Notes under the pieces: generated by a model
Told to the model about the DNA's origin: nothing
The model's input: only the letters and a program-made list of their open reading frames with translations
Databases searched by the model: none
Program-made: the position numbers and the translations under genes
Source of the DNA: Paulownia fortunei
Lineage: Eukaryota > Streptophyta > Magnoliopsida > Lamiales > Paulowniaceae
Assembly: GCA_019321725.1 (NCBI GenBank)
Contig: CM033120.1
Coordinates: forward strand, 3,503,341 to 3,567,340
Direction: 5' to 3'
Length of the DNA: 64,000 nucleotides
Shown: one piece after another, positions 12,091-24,639 of the stretch
How the letters are laid out: the number at the start of each line of letters is the position of its first letter
Position numbering within the stretch: the stretch's first letter is position 1

Positions 12091-13326
12091 TGTTACATCG
12101 ATTTTACAACGATAATTTGAGTATCTTTAGCTTAATGAGATGTTAGTTTTCAAGTAAGTTTTAGAAAATTTTCACGTGTTTTGTTGGTGTTTTGTAGGGA
12201 ATTGAAATATGAGACAATTTGTTAGTAAATTGAAAAAAAATAATTGGAGAATATGAGTAAATGAATCCTCTGCACTATCCTATCGGAGCTCAATTATCAA
12301 AAGCTAAAGAAAAGGGCGCTCAGGCATCGAATAGAGTGTTTGGCGCTTAGGTGCCGATTGCAGATTGGGCGAATAGAGTATTTGGTGCTTAGGAGCCGAT
12401 TGCGATTGAGACAGATCGAACATATGGTGCCTAGGTGCCGTTACTTGGTGCTTAACAAGACTTTAGGTCAGATTGTGACTTAAAAAGATTTTAAAAAACT
12501 AAAGGAGAGGAAGGAAGAAGGCTAGAGAACCGAGTTGGGAGTTTCATCTTTCAAGATTTCAGATTTTTCTTCTTTCCTTTTTCTCATGATTTTCCTTTTA
12601 TCATGCATTCAAATTTGTGCATGGATTTGATAGACATGATTATGGGCTAATTTTATTTTCTAGGGTTTTGATGTAACCTAATTAGGATGATTTAAATTTC
12701 TTTTTCAATTCAATTGAATATTTATTTAATTTAGTTGAAGTTTTCTACTTGGTTCTTAATGCTTTCAAATGCTTGGTCACTAATTGAATGATTTGCTAAT
12801 CATATTGATCCGGGAGGTGATATATCTCTAGTTCTATGTGTAGAAAATCATAAATTGAATGGAAGATAGGAATATACTTGCATGATTTGTGTAGTCTTAA
12901 TTGAAATTCATAGAGCCTAATGATTTATTGATTGTTTAATTCACATAGAAATATAGTGGGTTAGCAATTGGTAGAATTTTTATTAGACCATGGGAGAGGC
13001 TATTGAATAATTGAAGGATTCTCGACTATTAACTATGAAAATAAATTGAGATTGATACGATTGAATATTCAAATTTGATTAATTATGGTGAAATCAAAGA
13101 AGTTAGTTTTAAGTCAAAGAAGTTAATCTTATTTGCTTTTGCACATTAGTTTAGTATTTTCTTAGTTTGCATTAATCACCACCTTATTACGATTATTCAA
13201 ATAGAATCGGAGTTAATCAATTTTAGTATTTAGTAATTTAATAGCCCTCGTGGGAATGATATGCTATTTATCCAGTTTATTACTTATCTATGATAGCGTG
13301 CACTTGCGTTTGCAAAATCCACAATA
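12091..13326 (+). repeat. 5' LTR of the Athila-like element
   Basis: Starts TGTTACATCGATTTTACA and ends AAAATCCACAATA (TA in place of the usual CA). Compared with the 3' LTR it lacks about 60-100 bp in the middle (after about 12450). It contains short near-repeats of the type GGCGCTTAGGTGCCGATTGC between 12315 and 12460. Confidence 0.85.
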
Positions 13327-13332
13327 AGTTTT

Positions 13333-13350
13333 TGGTGTCCTTGCCGAATC
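13333..13350 (+). other. Degraded primer binding site (tRNA-Asp type)
   Basis: TGGTGTCCTTGCCGAATC lies 6 bases after the 5' LTR. It matches 11 of 18 positions of the TGGCGCCGTTGCCGGGGA site typical of Athila/Tat elements, and the preceding AGTTTT spacer is also typical. Placement supports the LTR end and the Athila-like assignment. Confidence 0.6.
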
Positions 13351-14169
13351 AGCTGGTCGAAAGCAATGGTTCATAAGCACCCTACTTCTGTGCCTAATTT
13401 CCAAAGCTCCTAGCCTCAAATAAAATTCTTGGCGCCTAAGCGCCATTATGTGGTGCCCAAGTGCCAAATCGAGCGACTGAAAAAAATAAAAAGGACCAGA
13501 TGCCCATTTATCCTCAAACACTATTTTTCTCTCATTTCTCCCTCCCCAACACTCACACATCATATACTTAACACCTCTCCCTCAAATCACATTGCAGTAC
13601 ATATATTTCACACACTCTCTAATCTCAACAAATTTCTATTCTCAAAGTTCTTTTTTGGCAAGTTTTCTTCACCCTTATTCTTTTTTTAAAATTATTCATA
13701 TCCTTTATGTTATTTTGATTGGCTTGAGATAATGGGTGTAAATCCCCTTACGTATTATTGATATGAATTTGGGCAATGTGTTGATGTGCAAATTTTGGGG
13801 GTTGAGAGGTAGATAATTGGATGTATGATTAAGGTTATAATGGATGCATGCTAAGTGCTTAATAAAATACCTGAGATAAGTTTGACACTACGAACATGAA
13901 ATTTGGTGTTTTCATATGCTTGCGTTCATTATCATTAGGTTTGTGACATCAATTTTTGCATGCACATCACATGTTATTGTCCTTCTGTTTACAAGTTCTA
14001 TTGTCGTTGTTTAATTACCTAAGTGCATTACTGTATGTGTGTCTATCTCACATTGTTTATGTTTTGCAATGGCCGGATGCTTTGTTATTATTCATGTTTC
14101 TCAAAATTTTTTTACAATATTTTGCATGTAATTGATGTTTTTCTTTCACAATCTTGCAGGAACAAGAAA

Positions 14170-15292
14170 ATGGCACCAAAAAACGAACAAGGGCAAAGCA
14201 AAGGCTTCCACATCAGCCTTATCCTATGATGAAAGTCATTTTATTAGTGTAACAACTAAAAAACGAGATATTATGACCTTTTAGTAACGCAAAGTTTGCT
14301 TCCTGAGTGAGGCATTGCATTAGATGGATGATTTGATAGTCATATCTCCCACATGATTGAGCGTAGGAGGTGGCAAGACCTTCACAGCTCAACCAAAGGC
14401 CGCAGTGATGAGCATTGTTAATGAGTTTTATGCCAACACTGTCAAACATCAGTATTGGAAAGTCTTTGTGTGGGGGCAAGTGGGTATCATTCTACTGGAA
14501 GACAATTAATACATACTATAAATTCGAAGATATTGAAGACGATGAGTATTCAGGCTTGTTATCCAATTATGATGCTAAGCAGCTCATTCAAGTCTTGTGC
14601 CGATCGAGCTCATAATAGAAGACATCACGTCGAGTATCAACTGCTGCACTTTCATTCCCCACTGCTGATCTTAGCTAATGGGGACGAGCTTGGCACTACT
14701 TCGTTTGTGCTAAGTTGATGCCCACTACGTATCGCAGCGATGTTACTCAGAATCTGGCCCTCATTCTCTATGTTATCACTCATAATATGAACATCAATAT
14801 AGGAAGGGTCATCTTGCATTCCATTCTTTATACATTGCAAGACGCCACAACTAGTGGTTTACCTCACCCCTCTTTAATATGTGGACTCTATCAGGAGCCT
14901 GGCATCGAGTGGGAACAAATCAAAAAAATTTAGCACATATTTACTATCATGGACTATCGGATAACTCGATGCTATGTTGTTTGGGATGACGCTCGACAAC
15001 ATCCTACCGATGTTGGATTTATTCTTGATAATGTAGAGCCCGCTCAACCACCGTAGGATACACTTGAGCTTCTGGTCAGTCCTTCCCATGACCCTCCTTC
15101 CAACCTGCCACCAATGGATTTCGACCCTCCCCATGCTAGTGATTCACCATTCATTCCACCACCCATCAACCCTGACAATGGTTGTGCCCTACACCAGGCG
15201 ATCGCTACACTTACTCGGGAGGTCCGCTATGAGGCCCGCATTAATGTTGTATTTAGAGTTTATGAGCTAGAACATGATTGGGTATTGACTTA
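14170..15292 (+). pseudogene. Gag-like 'putative plant transposon protein' relic
   Basis: After an ATG at 14170 (MAPKN..), one plus-strand frame from about 14455 to 15292 carries words of the plant transposon protein domain common in Athila-like elements: GGKWVSFYWKTINTYYKF, EDDEYSGLL, then AWHYFVCAKLMPTTYRSDVT, LYVITHNMNINIGRVILHSI, GLPHPSLICGLYQEPGIEW, and a proline-rich tail (about 15070-15180). Several stops (for example near 14608 and 14932) and an upstream frame change break it. The role is presumably structural (capsid-like), but this is inferred from position only. Confidence 0.65.
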
Positions 15293-15299
15293 ATATCTT

Positions 15300-15964
15300 C
15301 AGCGGACTGCGTTTGATCTTCACTTTTCCTTTATCACCCATGTTTCCACAATCATCCTCTGATGGTAAAGATGATCTTTATCCGTGATACTGTTGTTGTT
15401 CAAGGAAGTCCTCTATTATTCATTTTTTTCCATTGAGGTCAATATCTTCTCTTAAGTTTGGGGGGTGCTTATTTGTTTGTGTTTGTTTTTGTCAGAGTCT
15501 ATGTTTGTTTTGTGTGTTTTGTTTGCTTTGGGGTCTTAGTTTCTTGTTTATGCTCATAAATTATTAGTTATTTTCGTATGTAAAAAAATTATATTTTTAA
15601 ATGCACTTGAATCGAATCATTGTAGCCAATGATGAAAAGTTGATTGCCTTAATGATAGATTTTTGGAATTGATTAATGATGTTTTTGCGTTATCATTTGA
15701 TATGTGTGTTGGTTTCACTTGCTTTGTAGTTCTTGTTATAATTGAGCACTAGCCGATTGTCGAATTGTATTTATTTGCTTAGAGACAGTTTATAGGGCCT
15801 CAGTGTTACTTACAAAATCCCACCAAGCTCTAGAACTTGTTTGATCACTAGTCGAGGTAAAATTTTAGGTGACATAGCATTAAGGAGATGATTTAGGTCA
15901 TTTTTGGACCCGTTGAGCCTTTACAACCTACCAATGTGCATATTTTATCCTTAGTATCCTCTTT
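15300..15964. other. Non-coding internal region of the Athila-like element
   Basis: T-rich stretch with a PPT-like AAGTTTGGGGGGTGC at about 15455-15469, which is usual downstream of the gag-like gene in these elements. No frame worth reporting. Confidence 0.4.
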
Positions 15965-16386
15965 GAGCCTAATTAAGACTATTTCTTTACTAATGCACAA
16001 AATATTCTGAGCCTTCACATATTTTTATCTACTAAATTTACTCTTCACTCAGCACATAGTCAATTTAGAGTTGGATTTGTGGGTTATACAAGTGTGTAGT
16101 TGTCGGAATATATTGACAATTTTTTAGCTCATCTTCCTAAAAAAAGGGAGATTGATGAAAAGATTGTGAAGACCCGTTGAGCCTAATTAAGACTATTTCT
16201 TTACTAATGCACAAAATATTCTAAGCCTTCACATATTTTTATCTACTAAATTTACTCTTCACTCAGCACATAGTCAATTTAGAGTTGGATTTGTGGGTTA
16301 TACAAGTGTGTAGTTGTTGGAATATATTGACAATTTTTTAGCTCATCTTCCTAAAAAAAGGGAGATTGATGAAAAGATTGTGAAGA
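15965..16386 (+). repeat. 214-bp tandem duplication
   Basis: 15965-16178 is repeated at 16179-16386 with only a few substitutions (for example TTCTGAGCC versus TTCTAAGCC, and TTGTCGG versus TTGTTGG). It is far less diverged than the LTR pair, so it arose after the element inserted. Confidence 0.9.
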
Positions 16387-16921
16387 CACCCTCTTCGTTA
16401 TCAATATAAAGCATCATAAGTTTGGAGGTGTAAAAAGAAAACCAAAATAAATGTGAAGGAAATGAGAAAAGAGGATAAAAAAAAAGAAATGGTGTTTAAA
16501 CAAAAATATCATTCGAATAAAAAAAGTATGATACAAGGTTGAGAAATTGGTTTTCGCAAGCATGATTTTAGATTGGTTATGTGTCTTGTAGTGATTATGA
16601 GCCACTTTATTATACAAATTCCTACCTATGACCTTAACCTTGCATTACAAGTTTTGAAAGTCCTTTTGATCTTTGATGCTACGGTTAACCTACATTACTG
16701 GATATTAGTATGAAAAGCAAGCATATGAAGTTTGATGATCATATTAATTCATCTTTAGAAATGGATTTTCGAGAAAGTGTTTACCTTTATAAACTTATCT
16801 GAGTGATGATTATAGATTGATGAACTGGTTATAATGCACACACTCACAAGATCATGAGGACAAGTATTGTGGTTTTTGTTTTAACTAGTATTTTTTTTGT
16901 TGCTTGAGGACAAGTAAATAT

Positions 16922-16938
16922 TTAAGTTTTGGGGTATT
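16922..16938 (+). other. Polypurine tract of the Athila-like element
   Basis: TTAAGTTTTGGGGTATT directly before the 3' LTR, preceded by GCTTGAGGACAAGTAAA, a phrase commonly seen before the PPT of this element group. Confidence 0.65.
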
Positions 16939-18237
16939 TCTTACATTAGTTTTACACCGATCATTTTTAGTATTTTTAGCTTAATGAGATGTTAGTTTTC
17001 AAGCAAGTTTTAGGAAATTCGTACATGTTTTGTTGGTGTTTTCTAGGGAATGGAAAGATGAGATAATTTGTTAGTAAATTGAAGAAAAATAATTGGAGAA
17101 TATGAGTAAATAGAGCCTAGGCGCCATCCTATCGGAGCTCAGGCACCAAAAGTAAAAGAAAAGGGTGCTCAGGCACCGAACAGAGTGTTTGGCGCTTAGA
17201 TACCAATTGCAGATTAGGTGAATAGAGTGTTTGATGCCTTGACATCGTTATTTGATGCTTAGGCATCGATTGCGATTGAGGCAGATAAAACATAGTAGGC
17301 CTAGGCACCAAATAACGCAGATTTTTGAAAATGCGATTTTTTTATTCGAATTTTCACATCACTTTGGGAAAACTATAAAATTCAACTCTTAACAAGACTT
17401 TAGGTCAGATTGGGACTTAAGAAGACTTTGAAAAACTAAAGGAGAGAAATGAAGAAGGCTTGAGAACCAAGTTGGGAGCTTCATCTTTCAAGATTTTAGA
17501 TTTTTCTTCTTCCTTTTTTCTCGTGATTTTCCTTTTATCATACATTCAAATTTATCCATGGATTTGATAGCCATGATTATGGGCTAATTTTCTTTTCTAG
17601 GGTTTTGATGTAACCTAATTAGTATAATTTAAATTTCTCTTTCAATTCAATTGAATGTTTATTTTATTTAGTTATTTTCTACATGGTTCTTAATGTTTTC
17701 CACTACTTGATCACTAATTGAATGATTTGCTAATCATATTGATCTTGGAGGTCTCTAATTCTATGTTTAGAAAATCATAAATTGCATGTAAGATAGGAAT
17801 ATACATGCATGATTTGTGTACTCTTAATTGAGATTCATAAAGCCCAATAATTTATTGATTGTTTAATTCACATAGGAATATAGTAGGTTAACAATTGATA
17901 AAATTTTCATTGGATCTTGGGAGAGCCTATTGAATAATTGAAGGATTCTCGACTACCAACTAGGAAAATAAATTGAGATTGATATGATTAATTATGATAA
18001 AATCATAAACCCTAAGTTTTTAAGGCAAAGAAGTTAATCTTATTTGCTTTTACACATTAGTTTAGTATTTTCTTAGTTTGCATTGATCACCACTCTATTA
18101 CAATTATTCAAATAGAATTAGAGTTAACCAATTTTGATACTTAGTAATTCAACAATCCTCGTAGAAATGATATCTTATTTATCCACTTTATTACTTGTCT
18201 ACGATAGCGTGCACTTGTGTTCGCAAAATCCACAACA
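16939..18237 (+). repeat. 3' LTR of the Athila-like element
   Basis: Starts TCTTACATTAGTTTTACA (TG decayed to TC) and ends AAAATCCACAACA. It aligns with 12091-13326 along its length and keeps a middle segment (about 17210-17395) that is shortened in the 5' LTR. Confidence 0.85.
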
Positions 18238-19075
18238 ATGAGCATGATGGGGGGGGCTGAAATTGTTTCTTAGACAGTAAATCTAGCATCCAAGTGAAGG
18301 TATCTTCATTAACCAAGACAAGTAGACAAGGGATATACTAGGGAAATTTGGTCTGGAAAATTCCTATGGGAACACCCCCCCCAAGCTTGACCAAGATGAA
18401 ACTAATAAATCTATGGATGTTATAATGTACCGATGTTTGATATGCTCTCTACATTACTTAACTACTAGAAGACTTGATATTATATTTTCTAATGGTATTT
18501 CTGCTTGTTTTCAATTTGATTCCTAGGAATCGCATTTTAGTGTTAGTAAAGAGAATTCTGAAGTACCTAAAAGGAACACTTAATGTAGGACTTTGGTATC
18601 ATAAGAAATATTTTTCATTTAACCTTGTTAAATATTTAGATGCTGATTATGCATGTTGCAAAATTGATAGAAAAAGCACTAGTGGAACATGTCAAATGTT
18701 AGGCAGTCGGCTAAGTGTCATGGTTTAGCAATAAACAAACTTCTATAGCCATTTTAACAGTAGAGCTGAGTATATTGGAGCAAAAAGTTGTAGTGCTCAA
18801 ATACTCTAGTTGCATCAACAATTAATACACTATGAAGTCATCACGATAATGACATCATTTTACTACGACAATACAAGTGCAATAGCAATCACACGCAACC
18901 CAGTTCTACATTCAAAGATGAAGTAAATTGATATCAGGCATCATTTCTTCAGAGACCACATGAATTAATTGGCTGATATTTTTGCAAAACCCTTTTATGA
19001 TTCCAAGTTTATCTTCTTATACTGTGAATTAAACTTGCTTGATTTAAATGTTCAATACTATTTGAGGCATGTTAT
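18238..19075 (+). pseudogene. Ty1/copia reverse transcriptase (second half) and RNase H
   Basis: Continuation of the copia relic interrupted at 12090. It reads SMMG at the start, then FINQDK, DETNKSMDV and MYR in broken frames. A better preserved part (18474-18728) shows KRILKYLKGTLNVGLWY, DADYACCKIDRKSTSGTC and WF-type RNase H words, followed by AEYIGAK, CDNTSAI-like, LHSKMK..DIRHHF and ADIFAKPF near 18990. Stops and frame changes are frequent. The order RT then RNase H then a C-terminal adaptor is that of copia pol. Confidence 0.85.
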
Positions 19076-19148
19076 TTACAGGGAAGACACATAATTTGAA
19101 ATGAATATATAATTAAGGGAGAACATATAACTTAGGGGGAAAATTTAT

Positions 19149-19920
19149 TGCTAAGTTTGTCATTGAAATAATGAGATATATATTAGTTGTAATGTTATTA
19201 TGATCTAAGTGTACTAATGGATAAGTCTAAAATCATTTTGTATTGTATCTTTTTTTTTATTTGGAAGGAAATGGTTTTCAAACTGCTTTCATAAGACTTT
19301 AAGCAAAAAATAATAAGAGACACATGTTTTCAAAGTAATATTTAAAAATGCATACTGATTACTAACGTGATATTTTAAGAAATCATTTTTAACCGTCATT
19401 AAATAATTTGCATGTGTACCCATCACTACAAATTTTAGTGATAGGTTTTCAACTATTTTATCTTTTCAAAAATTATATTATCAGATTGATTAGGAGACAA
19501 AGATATATGTGTCCATTTGTATCTATAAATAGGAAGACTCATATCTTCTCACATCTCAAAAGCCAAAAACCTTTTCCATTTCAGTGAAAGTTGAAAGTAA
19601 TATTTCAAAACTCTTCACAAAACCAACACATATATCTTTAGTTATTTCATATCTTACGTATTCTCCACAAGAAAACACTTTTGCTACTAATAAGTTCTCA
19701 TTTTTTGAGCACCTTTGCTCAACTTTAACTTTTTGGAGAGCCACTCAGAAGATCAAAAGAGCAAGAAAGCAGAAGAACAAATCAAAAGAAAAAGATATAA
19801 AAAATGCAACACAGAAGATAAAATTGTAAAAGATGGATACAAATGAGCAGCAAAGATCAACAAATAATTCATGAAAAGAAAATTGTAGCAGATGCTATTC
19901 ATACAAAAAATGGCCACAAC
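19149..19920 (+). mobile_element. Probable 3' LTR of the copia relic
   Basis: Follows a purine-rich block (AACTTAGGGGGAAAAT, about 19130-19145) and starts TGCTAAGTTTG. It has a TATA-like CTATAAATAGG at about 19524 with a transcript-like leader after it. The end is not defined and there is no partner LTR in the window. Confidence 0.5.
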
Positions 19921-21020
19921 TCTTAATCCTTGTAAATGAGGCACTTTTGTGGATGGAAAACTTTAAAATCCTGTATTGTCACCTAAATTTTAGTACCAAA
20001 ATTCCCATAAAACATCTACATCTTCTTTGCTACAACCAATACTAGGTCCAGACCATAATGGATTGTACTTAAGAACCCAATTACACTGAGAAGATAAACA
20101 AATTACCCATTGCTCTAGAGTAGTCCAACATAAAGAACTTTTGAGAAACCTCAATTTATGCTCTAACGAAACAATTGGGAGTTGTTCATCCACGATGAAG
20201 ATAACACTCTATGCAAGCGTCAACACCCCCTTTAGATTTCCATTGGTGATGATAAAAAGAGGGAAGGATAATAGAGAACATGAAGGATTCTCCTTAGAAA
20301 AAAGATACAAGAATCTAGTATCACCAGGATTCTAAAAGAGAAAAAAATAAAAATGAGGAGAAGCACTTCTTAAAAAGAAATACTTAATTTTTTCCATATT
20401 TTTCTTACTTGCTAATGGTTAAAACTATGTGCCAAAGATTAGCCGAAGATAGCCTAAGTCGGAATGTGCATTGAAGATGTATAGTCGTAGCTTATTATTT
20501 TCAGTATAAAATTTGCAACTGTTGATTTGTAAAACATCATGATTGAATTAAATGAAAAGTGTTAAAATCCTTGATCATATTTTTGGTCATGCTTTCAACA
20601 ATCATGAAATTATTTGTTGTTGTTCTCAAGAGTTTGTCATCATCAATAGGGAGAAATTATTAGGATCAACTTGTATAGATTTTGATAAGTAAGTTAGTCT
20701 CGGATAAACCCCAAAAAATCTTGAATTTTTTTCTATTTATGTAGGACCTTCATAAAGTCTACATAACTAAGGTCATGCTCAAAGAAGAAGACTTAGCCTA
20801 TGAAAAGAAAATATGAAGACGAAGAGCTAGCAATCATAATAATGTGAATAATTCATAATCGAGATAGAAAGGTGTAAGATCGACACAAAAGGCTTAGTAG
20901 GGCTAAGGGGTAGGGCAAGCGTGTGGACTGAAGGAGTCTACTGAAAATTTAAAGTCATTAAGAAGATGAGATTCTGATAAGCGACCGAGTCTAAGACTAG
21001 AGTAGCGGACTTAACTGGAT
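19921..21020. other. AT-rich sequence, nothing identified
   Basis: Short frames on both strands have no recognisable family. Probably further decayed retroelement sequence. Confidence 0.3.
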
Positions 21021-21433
21021 AAAGAAGCCACAACAAAGTGAGGACACACGCTCCTTCAAAGGATTAAGTTTTTTATCTATAAATCTTTTACTGATATCTA
21101 ATGGATTGAAAAGTAGAAATGAGATAAATAGGACGTAAAGGAAAACAAACTGCAAAGAGTGGCAAAGATTGTGATTGTGCAAACAATGTCATAAAATAGT
21201 TGCACTAGTGATACAAGAAAAGTGGGTGCAACATTTAAAATATGAAAATGCCTGTAAAAGTGAAGCTGAAGAATGAAGTCAGTGACTCTTAACCTTCAAA
21301 GAAAAACGCTTTAAATTTACTCTCTATCTATTAAGTGAACTATATAATAAGGTATTAAAGTAGTTTGGTAGAAGACACTTAGTAAAATTTTATAGTGCAG
21401 ATCTTCTTGCTGAGTGATACACTTATCATGTCT

Positions 21434-21590
21434 TCAAAAAAGAGTTGTTGGTGTGAACTTTGACCTATGTGGGAGAAGCTTGAAATTCGGACTTGTGTGG
21501 GAGGAATTGAAACTTGAACCTATGTGAGAAGAGCTGGAGTTCAAACTTATGTCGGAAAAGCATGGGAATCTGACCTGTGTGGAAAGATCG
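21434..21590 (+). repeat. Minisatellite of about 37 bp, four diverged units
   Basis: The phrase GACCTATGTGGGAGAAGCTTGAA recurs four times with variation (GAACTTTGACCTATG, TTCGGACTTGTG, TTGAACCTATG, TTCAAACTTATG, AATCTGACCTGTG starts), each followed by a purine-rich GGAAGA/GAAGAGCT block. No coding frame runs through it. Confidence 0.6.
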
Positions 21591-21599
21591 GTTTACAAT

Positions 21600-22360
21600 A
21601 TCAGTGGAGTTTAGGGAACGAGACGCTGAGAAAAAACTGAAGACTTAGTTTGCATAACTAAGTGTTATAGCAAAACTGACTTGGTTATAAGTCTTATTTT
21701 GTTTTAGTGGATTCCTCTTGTGTGTTGGGGGTAGAGTGAATATAGAAGGATTACCCCACATTTGAACCACTATAAATTATTGTATTATTTAAGGGTTGTT
21801 AGGTATCTTTCCACTTTTTACTATTTAAAACTACCAAAATGCATTTGTTATACATATTTCATTAGAAATACAACTTATTTTTATTTTCAAACCTAATAAG
21901 ATTGCACGTCTTTTCATGCACCTATCAAAAATTATTTTTAAAGATACTAATATTTCATGTCTTTTTATATAAAAATATCTTAAAACAAATATATTGTTAA
22001 ACATAACTAATCTAAACATATTTTAACTTTTACACAAAAAATTAGGGATAATATTTTCAACCCTGGAAATAATGGAAAAATGAAAATAAGTTTGAAAATA
22101 AAACCAAACGGGCACTTACTTTTATGAACTTTATATTTCAGCAATTTATCTTGCTTATTTGTTTGTTTGCAGTTGTTCCTATCTACTTACATCTTTTACA
22201 TAGCATAAAGCATAAAGGGATGCCTCCACATTTAAAGTAGTTTTATGTTATTTTCGCTACTTAACTCTGAAGTTCATCGAGTTGTTTTTGTTTGGTCCAT
22301 CCTACTAAAACTTCTTTGTGAGCAACATAGTTACTTTCTCACTAAACTAAAACCAAGCTT
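21600..22360 (+). mobile_element. Degenerate copia LTR-like segment
   Basis: Contains AGTGGATTCC..TGTGTTGGGGGTAGAGTGAA and TTGAACCACTATAAATT (21695-21780). These resemble the conserved 'AGTGGA.GTAGG ... GAACCACGTAAAT' end of many plant copia LTRs. A second piece at about 22120-22210 (TTTCAGCAATTTATCTTGC, TTGTTTGTTTGC) looks like the terminal part. The order is disturbed by AT-rich sequence (21830-22110). Boundaries are not resolved. Confidence 0.4.
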
Positions 22361-22595
22361 CAGTGTTTTCAAACAAACAAGTATAAAATTTAAGTTTGTG
22401 TAATAAAACAAAGAATTTTAAAGTTTTTGTAAATGATTTGAAATGTCTATCTACCTCTCCCCCTCTGGATCCTTTCCTGCCACTTAAGACCAACAACCCT
22501 CACATTCACTTCAAATTTGCCCCAATCCACATGAAGAAAAGCCACAACAAAATGTTTAAATAAAAGAGCAAGACCTAGAGCGTTTAATATAAGAT

Positions 22596-22988
22596 ATGCA
22601 GGCATGTAGAACGTCACACTTGCCTCCCCTCCAACACTTAGAATCACCTATTGCGAAGGATGTAGAACTCCTCAAATGCCAAAATAGGCATATTCAACTC
22701 GAAGATGAGGATAAATCAGAGAAAGTTGCTAGCAGGACCACCTTACATCAAATGATAATATTGGGTTTGTATGATTCTGAGAATGTAAACACGGTGGAAT
22801 TTAATTTTTTTCATAACTTGAAAACTAACAATATATTTTATGTAAATAAACAAATCATGAAACCCCATTGTGATTACATAGTTGTGCATTTTCTACTACC
22901 TAGTGTAACGAGGTTTCTAAAACCTTTACCTGATTCACTTTCAGTTGAAGACGGTGAATGCAATGATCCAAATAGTTCTCTCTATTAA
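22596..22988 (+). CDS. 130-codon open frame, unrecognised
   Basis: ATG at 22596 to stop at 22986-22988. I do not recognise the product. The first 50 residues are hydrophilic and mixed charge, the middle has a FNFFHNLKTNNIF stretch, and the C-terminus is acidic. No signal peptide or membrane segment. It lies in a repeat-rich zone without a clear promoter or partner exons, so it may be a chance frame or a fragment of a captured gene. Confidence 0.2.
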   Translation: MQACRTSHLPPLQHLESPIAKDVELLKCQNRHIQLEDEDKSEKVASRTTLHQMIILGLYDSENVNTVEFNFFHNLKTNNIFYVNKQIMKPHCDYIVVHFLLPSVTRFLKPLPDSLSVEDGECNDPNSSLY

Positions 22989-24639
22989 TAATCCCATGCT
23001 TGATCTAAACCCCTCGTCGTGGAAAGATTTGCATAGAGTTCCAAGCATTATCCCTCTGAGTGTATCCATACCATGGATGCCCACTCCCACGCGTTCCTAT
23101 GCTAGTAGGATCTTGACTTGATAATTTAAACCTAAGAATTAGCGTTTATGGTTTGGAATAAGAATAAAAAGTATTTTAAGTGTTTGCTTTAATTCTATAT
23201 TCAAAACATAAAACTAGGAACCAATATAATATAAGTACAAGGGGATGAAGTTGGCGGTTTTTGGAAGAAGGAAATGACCAAAAGTTTTTTTGGATGAAGA
23301 AACAATTATCTTCATTAATGGGTGTTGTGTTGCATGTATTTTGCAACCAAGAATGCTGTAAAAAATGTTCAAGAAGGTAGAGAATCAATCTAAAAAAATT
23401 CAGCAGTAAGGTGTTTAAATATCCCCTATAAATTCTATCTATATAGAATCCTTTCCTTATCCAACTTCTATTTGTTCACACCTAGTGTTCACCAAGGTAA
23501 GTGTTCTTGTGATACAACAATAGTTATTTCTTATTTAACTCTTCTTGTGTTCACATCTAGTTTTCATACAAGGTAAGTCTCCTTATCATATCTACTTCAT
23601 CCCTACAAGGTAATTATTCCAAAGCAAGTAAAATACTTCAACCTTAACTTAATTAGGAATTAAATCTCTATTTGATTTTTAGCGGGCTTTCTACAAGCCT
23701 ACACCTAATAGACCTAGACCCAATTGATTAATTAGGTTTAATTTAATTAATCCAATCAATTAAATTAATTCATCCAGTGAATTAAATGTGTTGATTATAA
23801 TTAATTGATTCAATCAATTAATTATTTTTTCCAATTTGGCCTACCTAATCTTGTTAGGTCAGTTAATTAATTGAATTAATTCAATACTTGAATTAATTAA
23901 GCCCCATTTAATTACTTACATTAATTAAAATAATCTATCCCTTAGTTTATTACTTAGGCAGGAAATGGACTTGTCCGATTTGTATGCGATCCTTTAGGTT
24001 CACCTATATGCTAGTGATGGTCTCACAATCTAGTGACTTTATTGAACATTTACAACTATAATTGTTTTGAATAAATAATTCATTTATTTAATCCTCTTGC
24101 AATTAACCATTAATTCCAAGAACCTCACTAATCATGGTTAGCACCTAGCGACACTCCATGAAGCTTAGATATAGGTGAAATATGAACCTTTGTAATTACT
24201 AATATCGTCCAAGTCTGGTCTTTCCATCAACTATTCTTCTAATTGAGCCTAGGGTGTGTATTATTAGTTGAAACCCTAATAACTCAAATCTATAAAACCA
24301 TTCCTAATATCTTGATTCATCAATGTTAAAAATGAGACTCATTTCCTAACTACTCATCCCAATAGTAGCACGGATTTTAAAATCAAGTATAGTGGAAATC
24401 ATCGGAGATTAACAACATTCTACTTGATACGTGGCAGGTTCCTCTGTTGGCCACTCATTACCTCCATAAATGAGGATGATGCACCCAAAATTCCCCCTTT
24501 TGTGATTACCTGCAATCAAAGGATAAATCAAAGTACACCTTGTCAAGTATGAGATTACAATAGTGCCTCAAGTCAAAGGACCCTACTTTATCAAAATGAT
24601 GAAAACTTTCCTTTTTGACAATCATATTTCCTTGCGAAT
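22989..24639. other. AT-rich non-coding region with ATTAATT clusters
   Basis: Between about 23640 and 23940 the motif AATTAATT/ATTAATTAA occurs many times in overlapping near-palindromes. The remainder looks like decayed LTR sequence leading into the copia LTR, but no ends were found. No gene seen. Confidence 0.35.

Larger units (their letters stand above)
12091..18237 (+). mobile_element. Complete Athila-like Ty3/gypsy element nested in a copia gene
   Basis: A 6147-bp element with two LTRs (12091-13326 and 16939-18237), a degraded tRNA-Asp-type PBS just inside the 5' LTR, a gag-like relic and a PPT (AAGTTTTGGGGTATT) before the 3' LTR. The flanks are ATGAC (12086-12090) and ATGAG (18238-18242), a 5-bp target duplication with one mismatch. 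The two LTRs differ clearly by substitutions and by a block missing from the 5' LTR, so the insertion is old. No reverse transcriptase or integrase was seen in the internal part, so it looks non-autonomous or heavily deleted. Confidence 0.85.

Noticed and set aside
19990..20193. 67-codon minus-strand frame with many Trp and Leu
   Set aside because: No known family, no supporting exon or promoter; likely chance.
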